Below are positions 38,596-51,400 of a DNA stretch of 64,000 nt, one piece after another. Origin of the DNA: Tetranychus cinnabarinus (Eukaryota; Arthropoda; Arachnida; Trombidiformes; Tetranychidae); contig WHVY01000009.1 of the NCBI GenBank assembly GCA_022266195.1, forward strand, positions 1,178,001-1,242,000, given 5' to 3'. The notes under the pieces were generated by a model. It was given only the letters and a program-made list of their open reading frames with translations. It had not been told where the DNA came from and made no database searches. The position numbers and the translations under genes were made by a program. Position 1 is the stretch's first letter; each line of letters starts with the position of its first letter.

Positions 38596-40443
38596 ATGAT
38601 AATGGATTTGATCCATAAGCAATTTAATGCTGATGTAATTGATTATGGTGTTGGTAACACGTTTGGTACCAACATAGTCAATATAATTGGTAACAGTATA
38701 AACGGTGATTCGGTTAATCAAGGCACTCAGGTTATTACACCTAACAATGGTTCTGGCAATTTAACTGAACATGGTAATGGTGCAACCAATTTGGACATTA
38801 CTTTGGATGAAATATTTTTACAATCTTATTACAATGAACCATTCTTTGATGATCTGGATAAAGAACCTGCTCTTTCTAGATTTGAATTAGCAGGCTATTC
38901 TTGTGAAGATCCATTGGCTGCTTCATCATCATCGTTGACTTCCTCATCACCCTCATCATCCTATTCTGATTGTCATTCACCTATAAATGGAACCATGGCT
39001 AATTATTATGGTGATGAGGATTTTAATGCTGGAACCGGTGACTATTTGGTTCTCGACGATGACCGTGATCTTGTTGTTCTTGGTGTCGGTTTGGAAAACC
39101 TTTCCCGAGCATTTGGCCGAGGTGGTGATCATTTGTATCACAATGGTAATGAAATTGATTGTTCCGGTATCAATGCAGCTAATGTTAATCAACATCACCA
39201 TGTCCACCACCTTGATAATGGTAATTTGTACAACCATGTTTACAATAACAATGGTCAAGGATCACCCGAATGTGCAAATTATACTTTGATTGGTGGTTAC
39301 AATAATAGTACAACCAATCATAATCAAAATCATACCCATTTAAATGGCAACTCTAACCAGTTATCACATTCAATTTATCCATCGACAGTAATCAATGGAA
39401 ATATCAATTATGCTGTTCCGGGTAATGTTAATGAATCCTCTTTACAAGCAACATATCAAGAACAGTCTAACATTCCAGTAATTAATAAAAGACAGCTAAT
39501 TAATGGTCGTACTGGCATTCGAGCTGGACCGAGTGTTATAAACTCTCCATTACCACCAGTATCAACTATTATGTATCACAGCAACAATCACGCTAATGTT
39601 AATAACAATGGTAACATTCCGGGACGAACTCATGCGCCCATTAAGCCCTTGGAGTCAACAATAATCATGTCCACAAGCAAAGGATCTCAGCCTATTCCAG
39701 CTGCTCCTTCAGTTAACAAGAGAGGCCAAGGGCGTCGAGGTCGGGCTTCAAACTCAGTCTCTTCATTCTATTCATCATCACCCTCTTCTTCACCTTCTTC
39801 AATTTCATCTTCAAGCCCTCCATCCTCAGCACCCTCTTCATCACCATCCAATCACCCAACCTCCTCAGGTGCAGCAACAGGCTCATCTGATGAAAAAATT
39901 TACGTTTGTACGTATGAAGGTTGCGATAAAAGATACTCAAAATCGTCTCATTTGAAAACACATCATCGTCGTCACACCGGAGAGAAACCGTTTGTCTGTA
40001 AATGGCCAAAATGTAATTGGAAGTTTAGCCGATCAGATGAGCTTTCACGCCATGCAAGGTCACATACAGGCCATAAACCATACTCTTGTGCCATATGCAG
40101 TAGACGGTTTTCACGATCCGATCACTTGACAAAACACTTGAAAACACACTGGAAAGATTTTCCTGAAGAGGTCAGTCGCTATCAAATGATTCCTCAGAGG
40201 AAAGGTCGATGTGGACGTCGACCTGCAAATGCGGCAAATAATCCAAACAACCCTGAAAATGTTGTTGTCGACAACAATACTAAAAATTTGAACGATGTCA
40301 ACATTAATAATGAAGCCCGAAGTATGGACACTAAAGTCAATAATAATGTATCAGTTGTTGTTGGACCAATGATTGTTGGAGAAACGGTGAACATAAAAAT
40401 GGAGACAAATTGTTCAACAAGCAACGATTCAAAATTATGTTGA
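38596..40443 (+). CDS. Kruppel-like factor, three C2H2 zinc fingers
   Basis: A single uninterrupted frame of 615 residues from ATG 38596. Three adjacent C2H2 fingers span about residues 436-517 in the KLF arrangement: C-x4-C-x12-H-x3-H twice, then C-x2-C-x12-H-x3-H, with linkers HTGEKPFVC and HTGHKPYSC and the base-reading signatures SKSSHLKTH, SRSDELSRH and SRSDHLTKH. KLFs bind GC/CACCC boxes in the nucleus and regulate differentiation and metabolism. The FSRSDELSRH second finger favours the KLF1-7/KLF15 branch rather than the BTEB or Cabut type, but I cannot assign an orthologue. The N-terminal 430 residues are Asn-, Ser- and His-rich with an acidic QSYYNEPFFDDLDKEP segment as a possible activation region; no PVDLS CtBP motif is seen. 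A 98-residue Asn-rich tail follows the fingers, where many KLFs end soon after the third. Confidence 0.92.
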   Translation: MIMDLIHKQFNADVIDYGVGNTFGTNIVNIIGNSINGDSVNQGTQVITPNNGSGNLTEHGNGATNLDITLDEIFLQSYYNEPFFDDLDKEPALSRFELAGYSCEDPLAASSSSLTSSSPSSSYSDCHSPINGTMANYYGDEDFNAGTGDYLVLDDDRDLVVLGVGLENLSRAFGRGGDHLYHNGNEIDCSGINAANVNQHHHVHHLDNGNLYNHVYNNNGQGSPECANYTLIGGYNNSTTNHNQNHTHLNGNSNQLSHSIYPSTVINGNINYAVPGNVNESSLQATYQEQSNIPVINKRQLINGRTGIRAGPSVINSPLPPVSTIMYHSNNHANVNNNGNIPGRTHAPIKPLESTIIMSTSKGSQPIPAAPSVNKRGQGRRGRASNSVSSFYSSSPSSSPSSISSSSPPSSAPSSSPSNHPTSSGAATGSSDEKIYVCTYEGCDKRYSKSSHLKTHHRRHTGEKPFVCKWPKCNWKFSRSDELSRHARSHTGHKPYSCAICSRRFSRSDHLTKHLKTHWKDFPEEVSRYQMIPQRKGRCGRRPANAANNPNNPENVVVDNNTKNLNDVNINNEARSMDTKVNNNVSVVVGPMIVGETVNIKMETNCSTSNDSKLC

Positions 40444-42259
40444 CAAGTATCAGGACAAGGATACAATCAACAAGAAAGATCAACAACTATCAACTGATTA
40501 AAATCAGTAAATCAAGTTGAAAAGCAAAAATTACAAACTCAATATGCCAATTGAGTTTTAAAAAATGTACATCAAAATGTCTTTGATTAACTGTTTTTAC
40601 TTGCCTTAGCAATTGCCATTACACTCTTTTTTTTACTCATTATTTCTAGATTCTAGTTAACATGTTTTTCACTTGTCCATTTTTCGTGTCCATTTTGTTT
40701 TAATTGTTTGTTAAACTTCATTCTAATTAGTTTTAAACTTACTAGGCTTTTACCTAGTATACAGTTTAATCCAGAAGTAGGATCAAAACTCAATCCGGAT
40801 CAATTTGATAATTTAATTTCATGTTTTCCTGTTAAAAACTGACTCGAAATGGAAAACATTTTCACTGATTAATCATCAACCCATTGAAAACAATGTTCAA
40901 ATCATTCCGTCCCTTTACAGTATGTTAATTTGGTTTACTCGTCCAATTTGGCAATAAGACAATATGATTAACACAACTGGTTAATGAAACAAAAACGTTG
41001 TTAACTGGTTTCTTTGTCTTTATATGACTTGATTATCACCTTTTTACCCATTGATCGTCATTTTTTATTTGTATTGATTTGATACAACAGAAACAAAGTA
41101 TCATTATCATGATTATTCACTTATTTTGATATACATTTTCATTATATTTTTGTTTTTACAGTTTACCTTTTTCTGTGTTAATCTGTCTCCATCTTATCAA
41201 ACTATCTGATATTTTTTTAAACATGGAAATGTGAATATTCAATTGTTTCAATCAACATTTTGAATGATTTGAGAAATTTGGAGCAACCAATAAACACCAG
41301 CAGTCTCAAGGTTCATCGATTAAACATAATCATTTCACTGTCCATGATAATTTGCTCATTAGTGATATTAATCACCTTTCTATTTAATCTCATCTATTCA
41401 CTAAATTGCTCTTTAATTTCCCGTTCAAACATTCAAGTTTCATGTTGATTTTTACATGATTAACTCATTTTTCCCTTCAAATGTGAAACCATTTTCATTT
41501 CACTCAAAATTGTTTTTCTATCTTTTTTAACTGCTAATATTACTCCATGTTAAGCTTGTATTGTATCTAAACTGTATTTAAGTATTTAATACTTTACCTT
41601 TTTCCAATCAACAAACTTAAGGAATTACAATTTAGCAGCCAACTGATTGTCAAGTTTACCATTGCACAGTAAAACTATCACATCATCACTTTTAACCGCA
41701 ATATTTGGGTATACCTTTTGAACAATAAAAAGCTTTGGCTTTATTTTATTTTTTTGCTGAATAAATTGTCACATGTCAAATTTAAATGATGTTTACATAT
41801 ATTGTTGAATTTATCGTCAGGATTTATGTACAAAATCACCATCAAAATGTTGATTGTATGAGATGAAGTTCATCTTGAGCTTAACATTTGTAGCTTATCA
41901 TTTTGAGATTAGCGCCATTTTCAACAGATGGAGGTTTACGTGGATCAGTTTTGTCAACAATTACTAGCATTCAATCGATGAAACATTCACAGAATTAATG
42001 TTAACTAAGATTATGGTGAACAATTTTGGTTAAATAATTGAACAGAAAGAAATAAATCTTCAAAAATTAAATCTACAATTCATTTGTTTACTAAATAAAC
42101 TTGATTCAGTCTGAGATCAAAGTATATAGATCTGATATTTTTATCTGAATATTAGTCCTGGACTAGATATTTTGTGTATGTTGCCACATTTTTAAAGTGA
42201 ATTATTAGTTTTTATTTTGTTTTGTTAATTCGTTTTTATTGACCTAACTTGATTCCAGA
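40444..42259. other. KLF 3' UTR and SRP14 upstream region
   Basis: AT-rich, without a supported coding exon. The KLF 3' UTR begins at the left; AATAAA-type words occur near 41292 and 41716. The right part should hold the SRP14 promoter and a 5' UTR exon, because the SRP14 ATG directly follows an acceptor. A locally GC-richer patch at about 41905-41950 could belong to that promoter. Confidence 0.45.
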
Positions 42260-42601
42260 ATGACCATTCTAGATAATGAACCTTTCCTCAGTGAATTATG
42301 TAACATGTTCAATCGTAATCGTAGCAATGGTAATACAATTTACATTACAATGAAAAGATATACAGGAACCAATAAGCCTACACCGAGAAATGTGAAACCA
42401 GAAAAAGATGATATTGGTGGATCAACGGCTGAAAAGAAGGATAAAGATGTTGACTATATGTGTCTACTGCGTGCTAAGATCGGTAAAAAAAAGATTAGTA
42501 CAGTAATCCATCCAAAGGACATCAATAAATTCCAATTAGCATATTCTAATCTTTTGAAAGGTAATCTGTATGGGTTATCCAAGAAGAAGGAAAATGTCTA
42601 G
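42260..42601 (+). CDS. Srp14: Signal recognition particle 14 kDa protein
   Basis: A 113-residue protein in one exon, close to the family's usual size. SRP14 pairs with SRP9 on the Alu domain of SRP RNA and slows translation until the ribosome docks at the ER. Family-typical stretches run in order: FLSELCNMF near the N-terminus, IYITMKRYTG, CLLRAKIGKKKISTV, and NKFQLAYSNLLKGNLYGL near the C-terminus. The loop between the first and second blocks is Lys/Asp-rich and of variable type. The ATG follows the acceptor CTTGATTCCAG by one base, so the 5' UTR is probably spliced. ATTAAA at 42689 may serve as poly(A) signal. Confidence 0.96.
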   Translation: MTILDNEPFLSELCNMFNRNRSNGNTIYITMKRYTGTNKPTPRNVKPEKDDIGGSTAEKKDKDVDYMCLLRAKIGKKKISTVIHPKDINKFQLAYSNLLKGNLYGLSKKKENV

Positions 42602-43145
42602 GCTGTATAAGTTAACTTAAGATATTGTAAGTGAAAGCAAAAATGTTATTTGTACTCAATAATTTCTATTTTCAACATAAATATTCTAATTAAACTATTT
42701 TATCTCGTTTAAATCAATTTATTTAATGATGACTCGGTCAACCTTTAAAATTGGACTGCTACTTGTTGGAATTCAAATGGATAAAAACAATGTTAAACAA
42801 TATAATGGATACATATTGGACATTAACCCAATCAATAAATAGTGACATTACAGTATGTATTATTGAAAGTGTAGTAAATGATTAAAGACGTGGGATACAA
42901 GTTAGTTTAACAATCAGAAGCGAACTTAATTGTTAAATAATCTCTAATAATGGTTTATTAGTAAATTTTAATTGTTTAACAATTCAATTTGATTCTCAAT
43001 TGTTGTATTTATTCATTTTCCTTGTGTTCCGAGTTTCATACGCTTCGATTTTATCATTTGCTAACCTTTGCTATCCTAATTAATCTTATTCAATCTAAAT
43101 TAACGTGATTATCTTATTTATCCATATTTCCAGTTTGATTTAAAA
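42602..43145. other. Spacer between SRP14 and coiled-coil gene
   Basis: AT-rich; holds the SRP14 3' end and the upstream region of the next gene, including an acceptor (CCATATTTCCAG) ending at 43134 that precedes its ATG. No exon with coding potential seen. Confidence 0.5.
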
Positions 43146-43889
43146 ATGTACTGTTCGGAACCAATCAATTTATCTATTGACCCTGCTCGTCGTAAACAGC
43201 TAATTGATGCTGAAATTGAAACATTGAAGAAGGAGGAAACCAATCTGATTAATTGTTTGGCCGAGATTGATTCAATGTTGAAACAAATGGCAGCCGTTGA
43301 TGAAGAACTCTCTGAAGAGAAAAAGAAAGAAACTGAATCAAAAGCTGAACAATTTCATCAATATCATCGTACCATTGTTGAAAAAATTAACCAATTGACA
43401 AGCCAAAAGGAAAGAATCGATGAACACCTTGCATTGACCACTCGCTTACGGGATGTTTTAAAAAGACAATTGAAGGAAACTGTAAAACGACGGGATCAGT
43501 TGAAAGAAAATTGGACTATTCATTGTAATGAGATCGAGAAATTGAGTAAACAACTAAAGAAAGAGACCAAAAAATACCAAAAGGACCTTCTGACTCTCGA
43601 GGAAACATTTAAAAATGCTCGACTTGATGACCAGACATTAATTGAAAATTACAAAATGAAAGAAAAATTGATTGCAAAGGAATTAGAGGAACGAATGGTT
43701 ATTCGTAAATCATTGGAACAAGCGAAATTGGCCGATGAAAAGGAAAAGGAAAACGAGGAAAAGGAGGAGGAGGAAGACGAAGAAGATGAGGAAGAAGAGG
43801 TTAATGAGGAAGAAGGTGAAAAGGTTGAAGAAAGCGAGAGAGGTGAAGAAGGTGAAAAGGTAGAAGAAGATGGAACTAACGATGAATAA
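43146..43889 (+). CDS. Coiled-coil protein with acidic tail, unrecognised
   Basis: A 247-residue frame from ATG 43146, which follows a good acceptor (CCATATTTCCAG) by 11 bases. About residues 14-195 are Glu/Lys/Leu-rich with heptad-like spacing, predicting a long coiled coil. The last 50 residues are almost entirely Glu, Asp and Lys, with GEKVEE repeated. No signal peptide, membrane segment or catalytic motif is visible. I do not recognise the family. Codon-level sense over the first 200 residues (few low-complexity runs) and the adjacent AATAAA at 43935 support a real gene. The acidic tail is encoded by GAA/GAG repeats and antisense frames there are artefacts. Confidence 0.75.
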   Translation: MYCSEPINLSIDPARRKQLIDAEIETLKKEETNLINCLAEIDSMLKQMAAVDEELSEEKKKETESKAEQFHQYHRTIVEKINQLTSQKERIDEHLALTTRLRDVLKRQLKETVKRRDQLKENWTIHCNEIEKLSKQLKKETKKYQKDLLTLEETFKNARLDDQTLIENYKMKEKLIAKELEERMVIRKSLEQAKLADEKEKENEEKEEEEDEEDEEEEVNEEEGEKVEESERGEEGEKVEEDGTNDE

Positions 43890-43934
43890 TTTTGATTTGA
43901 TAACATTTTGATTTCTAATTATATCCAATTAAAC

Positions 43935-43940
43935 AATAAA
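43935..43940 (+). other. Poly(A) signal candidate of coiled-coil gene
   Basis: AATAAA 46 bp after the stop codon. Confidence 0.65.
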
Positions 43941-44561
43941 CATTTATTCTCTATTAGCATTTTACCATGTCTTGTATTCAAAAATTCATGTAACGTCAAA
44001 ATAACAGATAATTACATTTACTTGCTTGGTGTTGAGTTTATTTCAATTTTCGGTTGTGGTCAATCTTAATCCTGGTAAACTTATCGTCCAAAATCATGTA
44101 TTTTAAATAAGAACGATAATCAGAAGGTGAAATCTAATTAATACGAGAAACCTTGCCTTTAACAAGAGGTGTTCCCCGATGGTCATAAAATACTCTCCTT
44201 GATTATTGAATTTTTTACAGAATCAACTCGAACGGATTTAACGTTAACAAAATTAAATAGCTTTTGATGGCGGTGATTTTCATACACCTTTCAGACCAAG
44301 GTTTAGTTTGTCCTTGTTTCATTCTGGTTCGTTGTTTTTTCCTCCTACTTTAGATGCGCTTCTTCCAAATTCAAGTTTTCCAACCTCTTCCAATGTCAAC
44401 ACAATCAAGTCAATCAAAAAATTGAAAACAGCGCTTCAAATGTAACCGAGATTCCAAGTGAGTCTGAGTGAAGGATGAAAATCATTTTACTCTGAAAGTT
44501 GAACCAAGTATTTTTTATCTCTTTCTATCTCTTTCTATCTCTTTCTTTTTCTCTCTTTTCT

Positions 44562-44589
44562 CTTATTCTTATTCTTATTCTTATTCTTC
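44562..44589 (+). repeat. (TTATTC)n microsatellite
   Basis: Hexanucleotide run within the CT-rich block upstream of SIK3. Confidence 0.85.
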
Positions 44590-45471
44590 TCTTTCTCTTT
44601 TTGATATTTTTCTGTAATCTATTTTCTAACCATGTTTCATTTAGTGTATTTAGTACAATATAAATTAATTGTTGAGCTACCATGAGAGTTAATCATCTAA
44701 TCATATGAACAGTATCGGCCTCCATCAACATTATCTTTGTTTTCCCTCTATTTTACTGTTCTACCTAGATTAATACTCATCCTCATTTCTAACTGTGTTT
44801 TCTGATTGTTTACGCTTCTCTTTTTCTCGTTCCCTATCTCTCTCCCTACCCTCTTCATCTGTCTCTCTCTCTGTGTATTCCAATCATCTTTCGTTTTCCT
44901 CTTACTTTCACCCTGTCTGTTTCTCTGGATAAGCTTGAATTATAATTCTCCATTCCGTCTTTTTTTTTCTCTCTCTCTCTTTCTCCCTCTCTCTCCCATT
45001 TTGATCATTCGTGTTAACCTCCTAGTTAAATCATTTGTTATTAGTGCAATACAGTTAACCTTGTACCTTGATCACCTCAGTCCCTTTTTGCATATTTTGT
45101 CAATAATATCTTTTTGTATACATTTCTCTTGTTGAGCATTAAAAATTCTGGTCAATTGTTCTTATCCACTTGCCGTTTCCTTTCTGGTTTACTGCAACTC
45201 CTTTACTCTCCTGGTTTCTCTCTCTCGTTCTCTTCGTCAAACTCTACCTCTTTATTTCTTGTTTCATATAAATTCTTGATTTAAGTGAATCAATTTTATA
45301 CACTTATATACATATAAATATATATATATATAAATCAAAAATATATATTGTGCTGTTATACCTTCTGTTATATTGAATGCTACATTTAACCAAAGTAAAG
45401 GAGATACCAACACTTATCCAATATTAATCCAATATTTGGACCTACCATTTCTGGTTTCACATCACTATTGA

Positions 45472-48400
45472 ATGGGAGACAACGATCTTTCCGATAAAAT
45501 GAGGGACATTAATTTAACGGGATGCGAAACAGTTACACCAGTGAAATGTGGTTACTACGATGTTGTACAGACTATTGGAAAGGGTAATTTTGCTGTTGTT
45601 AAATTGGCAAAACACAGTGTCACCAATAACAGGGTAAACTTGATTTCTTTCTTCACCTAACCTAATCTAACCTAACCTGACCTATTCCTCACTCTCAAAA
45701 AATATGATCCTACATTTAACCGTTGTTAGTATCTTATCTATCCTTTATCTTACCGTTCAACTTTCTCAGAATGATACCTTCAAGTGTGCTAACAAAAATG
45801 ATTCTTCATCAATAATGAGAAATAAATTGAAACCAACGACTCAATTGCTGTGACTACAACAGCAAATATTTAGCTGCAGTTAATATCTGTTTTATGACAA
45901 AATTGATATTGTTCAAATAGATTGAAGTTCATTGTTCTCTATAACCCTTTCCATCCTTTTTACCAGACTCTCACATGTTAAAAATCATAGCCAAGGTTGA
46001 TAATATCTATTTGTCTGAGTTAGTTGACTGGGTTAGGTACCTTTGGGTACCTTTTCTGTATGATGAGCACCTTGATCAGTAATGAAAATTAGATCAACCA
46101 GATAGTCATATCATTTTGTCTGAATCACAACATCAAGTAACCTTTTCATTTCAGTCATTAATTCACTTAATTTTTCACTTTTTAATTTCCAATTGCTCCT
46201 TATATAATCTCATTTCATCTTGTCACCAATTAATTATAAATTAATGTTTAATTTGAATCTTTGATTTCTCAACTTGCACTTAAATTGTAAGGTTTGTCTT
46301 GCCAAATCCTAAGAAACAAGAAAACTCACAAATACTAAATTGAATTGATAGCAATAAATTATTGAGAGTTATCGTTATATTTGCAAGTTATAATTTTTAA
46401 TAGTCAACAATAATCATATTTTTGTTGGTTGATTCTCTCTGCAACTTTGATTGTTCATTGTACTTGAAAAAAAAGCAAAACAAAAATTAATAATATTGTC
46501 TCTCCAAATTGGCTAGATTTTATCTGCAGCTAGTCATTGAAACTAATCTTAAGCATGATGAAAAATCTTAATGATATCCTGATCCTTTCTATCATCATCT
46601 CTATTTCACGGCATCATCACTATCTATTACTTTACCTTCCTGACAATCAATTAAAGTGATTGGAATAAAAATTGAAGAATCAAGTCTATGATCAAGTTGA
46701 TTTCAGGCAAAAATCCTAGCAATGTATTAAACTATACCAGTAAGTATCATCAATAAAGGTTGCTTGAAGAAGATTAGTAAGAGCATGATGATGACGATGA
46801 TGATGATGATCAAGGAAGGAAAGATAACCATGAAAAGATAGAGTAAGATTGACATAAGAAGGACCTTGCTGTGCAGATCTTTTGTTTTGTTAATCAATTA
46901 ATCTTGAGTCGAATGTGTTGATTGTAATTGCGAATTCAGATAGAATTAAAGAAACAAAGCAAAAAAAAACATCTTTATCAATAGTTACACCATGATGATC
47001 AGAAAAAAAACAAATCATTCCAATCTCGTCTCGTCTTGAATTTTTTTGCGAAATTTTCCTTCCTCTTTTCCTTATCTCCATCTCTTAATTTACACTTGAG
47101 TTGTACACTCATTAACACAATGCAAACAATACTAATTGTGAATTTTTTTTCTTCATCTGTTTCAGGTTGCTATCAAAATAATTGATAAAACATGCCTTGA
47201 TGCATCTAATTTAAAGAAAATTTGGAGAGAAATTGAAATAATGAAACGAATTGGTAAACATGATAACATCTTACGTTTATACCAAGTTATGCAAACCGAT
47301 AAATACCTAATGTTGGTCACTGAATGGTGTCCTGGTGGAGAAATATTTGACCATCTAGTAGCCAATGGAAGAATGTCTGAACCTCAAGCTCGTGGATATT
47401 TCCTTCAAATCATTGGAGCAATTGAATATTTGCATAATAATGGGGTTGTTCATAGAGACTTAAAAGCTGAAAATTTATTGTTAACACATGATTTAAAGAC
47501 AGTTAAAATAGCAGGTAATTTTTTGGAAAATGCTGACAAAAGCAACTTAAATAGTCGCAGAGATACACTTTACAAAGCCAGGAAGCCATGAGTAAACCTT
47601 GACCAACCATCGGAGACTCATTAACCGGCTACATTATGCTCACCAGACTGTAATATTTTATTCAGTTTTACAGATGAGACTAAACTTGAAGGTTAAAAGC
47701 AATGAGGATGATGAGAGGCAAAAAAATTTGTAAAGGAAAAACGTTGAACCAGCAAAATCAAAAGACAAAACCATTGATTATGTTGAATGTTCACAATTTC
47801 AATTATCAGTGTATTTACAAATAGCTTCCTCTTTGAGTAGATTAGATTAATTTCAAGATTGATTAATTGTATTCCGTTAAGGTCAACCCGTTGTTTAAGT
47901 GTGTCTCTTTGCGATTTGTTATCTAGACAATTATTGTCAATCGACAATTTGTTTCATCATTTTATTAATTATTTTTTCTTTTTCTTTTTTTGCCAGATTT
48001 TGGTTTCAGCAACTATTTCAAACCAGAAAGTCTTCTAACAACATGGTGTGGTTCACCTCCCTATGCTGCGCCTGAACTGTTTGAAGGTAAACCATTTTCA
48101 ATTGTGAATCAACAAATGATTTTACCAAGATAATTATCGACGTAAATAAGTTTTAAAGCAAGATCAAAGGTCTACTTTATGTACGTCATGATGAAGAGGA
48201 TCATTATGAACATGATCGTCATTACGATCGCACGGTACAACCGGTTGAATGAAAGCATGCAATGAGGAAAGGAATGTTTACTTACCATTTAAGTAAACAT
48301 TTAATTTCATTCTTCTGTCTCATGCCTTTACCCTGTTTCACCGAGCACTAAGCCTAGCAAAATTACTCGCCTTGTTATCAACTTGTAATTTCTCGTATTT

Positions 48401-51400
48401 GGTTGCATTGTTCTTGGATGATTACTCAGTAACTGTGAGTCTCTGCAAGCAAAAAATGTGTTGAAATAATAAGTGTACAGATTGACTTTGGTTAAACTGT
48501 TAATGTTACATTCAAAGTCAAACTGTAATCAAACAACAAACATGAAATTGAATCGATATAGAATCAATATGATTTATGATGAAGGTCATTTACAAAAGAT
48601 TTTATCATCGTATTCAGGAAAAAGTGAGAAAGCAAAGAATCTCTCAATTGAATGAATCAGTACAAAATGAATTACCTTTCAATTTCTCAACTCATTATTT
48701 CCAATTAAACTGGACTTATTTCAAGTTGAATGAAACATAGAAACAGAGAGTTGATTCATTGAACAATTTACTCACATTATCCATATAAATATTCCCAATT
48801 AAGGAATACACGAAAATGTAAATCCATCATTGATACAGGCAGCAACTCAATTTTTTGTGTTGATCTTTTTCAAGGTTTATTTTGCCTTAAAAGCCTTGAG
48901 TTTATGAGGCTCTTTGTGATTATTTTGCTTCTATTGCCTCTAATACTCTACCTTATATTTCCTCCATTAACTTTAAAAAAACAATCAGCTAATTGTAAAT
49001 CATCTCACAACTGATATCAAAAGAGATTTGTCAGTGATTCATTTAAAAAAATAGCAATCAAGTTGAAATGATTCAACTTATCCGATCAATTGAAACTCAA
49101 ATTATCGAGTAATTTGACGAGAAAAAATTACCAACCAAAGTATCAAAAAAAATATATTAATGATTATATTAATTTATATCAATCAGTTTTGTGAGTTTAA
49201 CAAAAAAAAATCAGGTTTCAAGTTCATCAGTTGTAACGGTTTTGTGTTATCATTATACATTTGCCATTGAACTATCTTCAAGAACAGCATGATTACTGGC
49301 CAGCCTCAGGGATTATTTCAATCTTACCCTATTTTCAATGGTTACAACCTTTTTCAGTTTACTTTCTCATGATAGTTTCACTATAAAAATGATTAGCTAT
49401 TGATGTCACATTGTATTATTACCTTTCTAGGTCAGCCAATAATCATATTCATCCAGATTAATTAGATGAATTGACATTTGTCTTTTTGTTATTAACTTCA
49501 ACAAAAAAAAGTCTAAACCTTTTGAACCTGTTGAGTTTTTGAGTGTTTTGTTTCAACTGAAAATTGTTTTGTAAAAACGTCAACGTTTGAAACAATGAAC
49601 TAAAAACTGATCATTGTATCTTCAATGATTAACAAGCTTGTCAAATTATCCAGTTATAACTGTTGACCGCAAGATGACAAATTGTCAACCAATTATCATT
49701 ATTTATGGTTACAATTTCAATGTTTTCATTGTTGTCTTCATCCTTTTCAATTTACTTGCATCTCAGGTTGCTGTGTTAATTAAAGCTTACATTTCTTGAA
49801 CCCAATGTTTACCAGTTTTTCAAAAACCCATTTTGTGTCCTTCACTGAGTTTACTTTCTGGTCTCAAGAAGACTTGTTTATCATGATTATTGTTGTTTCT
49901 GGTTGCAACAATGACAATAACTTGAACAACAATCATTGGAATAACCTATTGATTGAAATATCAACAAAAATGAATTATCTGTCAAAATTGTTAACCATTA
50001 GCAATTCAAATAGTAAGCCAATGTTAACCAGAGAGCTTGACTTAACATGAATATTTTTCAGCAAAAGTGAAACTTTCATTTGAATTTACCTCAATTTTCA
50101 AGTTAGGGTTGAAGATGTTAAGCGGGTTGAACAAGTAAACTTTACCATTGATTATCCATGAAAAGTCCGTCATTTTTGTTTTAGTTTCATTTCAATTCTT
50201 GAATTTGCATAGCAACCAACTCATGAAACATGATGAAATAGATGATAAAAAAGGTCAAGTCTTTTACCTTGTTTAACCCTTTTCTTTGAACCAATTCATC
50301 TTCTTTATCTTCATCATTCTCTCACATTTATCCTCTTTCCATTCAACAGGATTCAATATGCTGGTGACGTAAATTAGATCAACCTGCATGATTATCATGA
50401 TAACTTGACTAACGTCATTTCACCATTGATACATTTGAATATATTTTCAAGATTGAACAAAAATTTACTCTCTATGCTCTAGTCACGATGAACACTTTGA
50501 TCATGATGAATCTCCTTTTCTTCATTTTAATTCAATTTATCGGGCCTTTTTTCAGCGTCACTACAATTTTCAATTCACGCATCACATTGAATTTCATTCA
50601 TTTTCACCCTCCAATTTTGTCTCTTGTTAATCAAAATCATTTATCTCTCATGATGCTTGCATGGTAAGATGAAGATGCCTTGATAGATTCTGATGTTTTC
50701 ACGATGTACATTGATCAGCAAACTCACTTGAAATGACGTTAAACCCTCTGAAGGATAATGTATCTCACAATCATCAACTTATTGACAAAAGATATTCAGT
50801 TTCTTTCATCTTCTTCCTACTCTCTCTCACCCTCTATCTCTATTCATCTTCATGTTATCATTACTATTTTACTGATTCTCTCTCAACCAAATTATTCAAT
50901 TTATCACAACCATTTCTTCATTTTTGTTTATCATGAAAATCATCCACTAATCATACTCGTTATTTCACCAAGATACTTACCTATTGGTTTCCTTTCCCAC
51001 TTTCATTAACATGATATCTTATTGAGATTGGTTAGACATTCATTGAACTAGAAGGATTGATTTGACCTTTAAGTTTACTTCATTATGCTTGGCAACATAA
51101 TCATCATTCATGTTGAAAAATTTTCGCCACTTTTTTGCATTCTATTTGGTCTTAGCTCGAGGAAATTAATGGGAATTGCTTCGATTCCAAGATTGTCCAT
51201 TAGCCAATTTCATGTTCATCTTTTTTCCTTCTTGGTCTCTTCTCGAGCCACGTAAACATGCGTTTTCAGGTTTTCATGATTTGTTTTCACTTTACATCTG
51301 ATTCTGTGCGCATCTCCGGAATAATTTTTGGGTTACATTCAAGGACTCAGTTATTCAAGAGACAATCAAATTTTAGATGATGATGAAGATGATAAAAATG

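Larger units (their letters stand above)
43890..45471. promoter_or_regulatory. SIK3 upstream region and 5' leader
   Basis: After the coiled-coil gene's AATAAA (43935-43940) there is no supported coding exon. From about 44515 to 45240 the plus strand is strongly pyrimidine-rich (CTTT, CTCT, TTATTC units), then AT repeats (about 45300-45345) precede the SIK3 start. This probably includes the SIK3 promoter and 5' UTR; the transcription start cannot be fixed by eye. Confidence 0.5.

Noticed and set aside
43649..43928. Ser- and Phe-rich minus-strand frames
   Set aside because: Antisense of the GAA/GAG-rich acidic tail.
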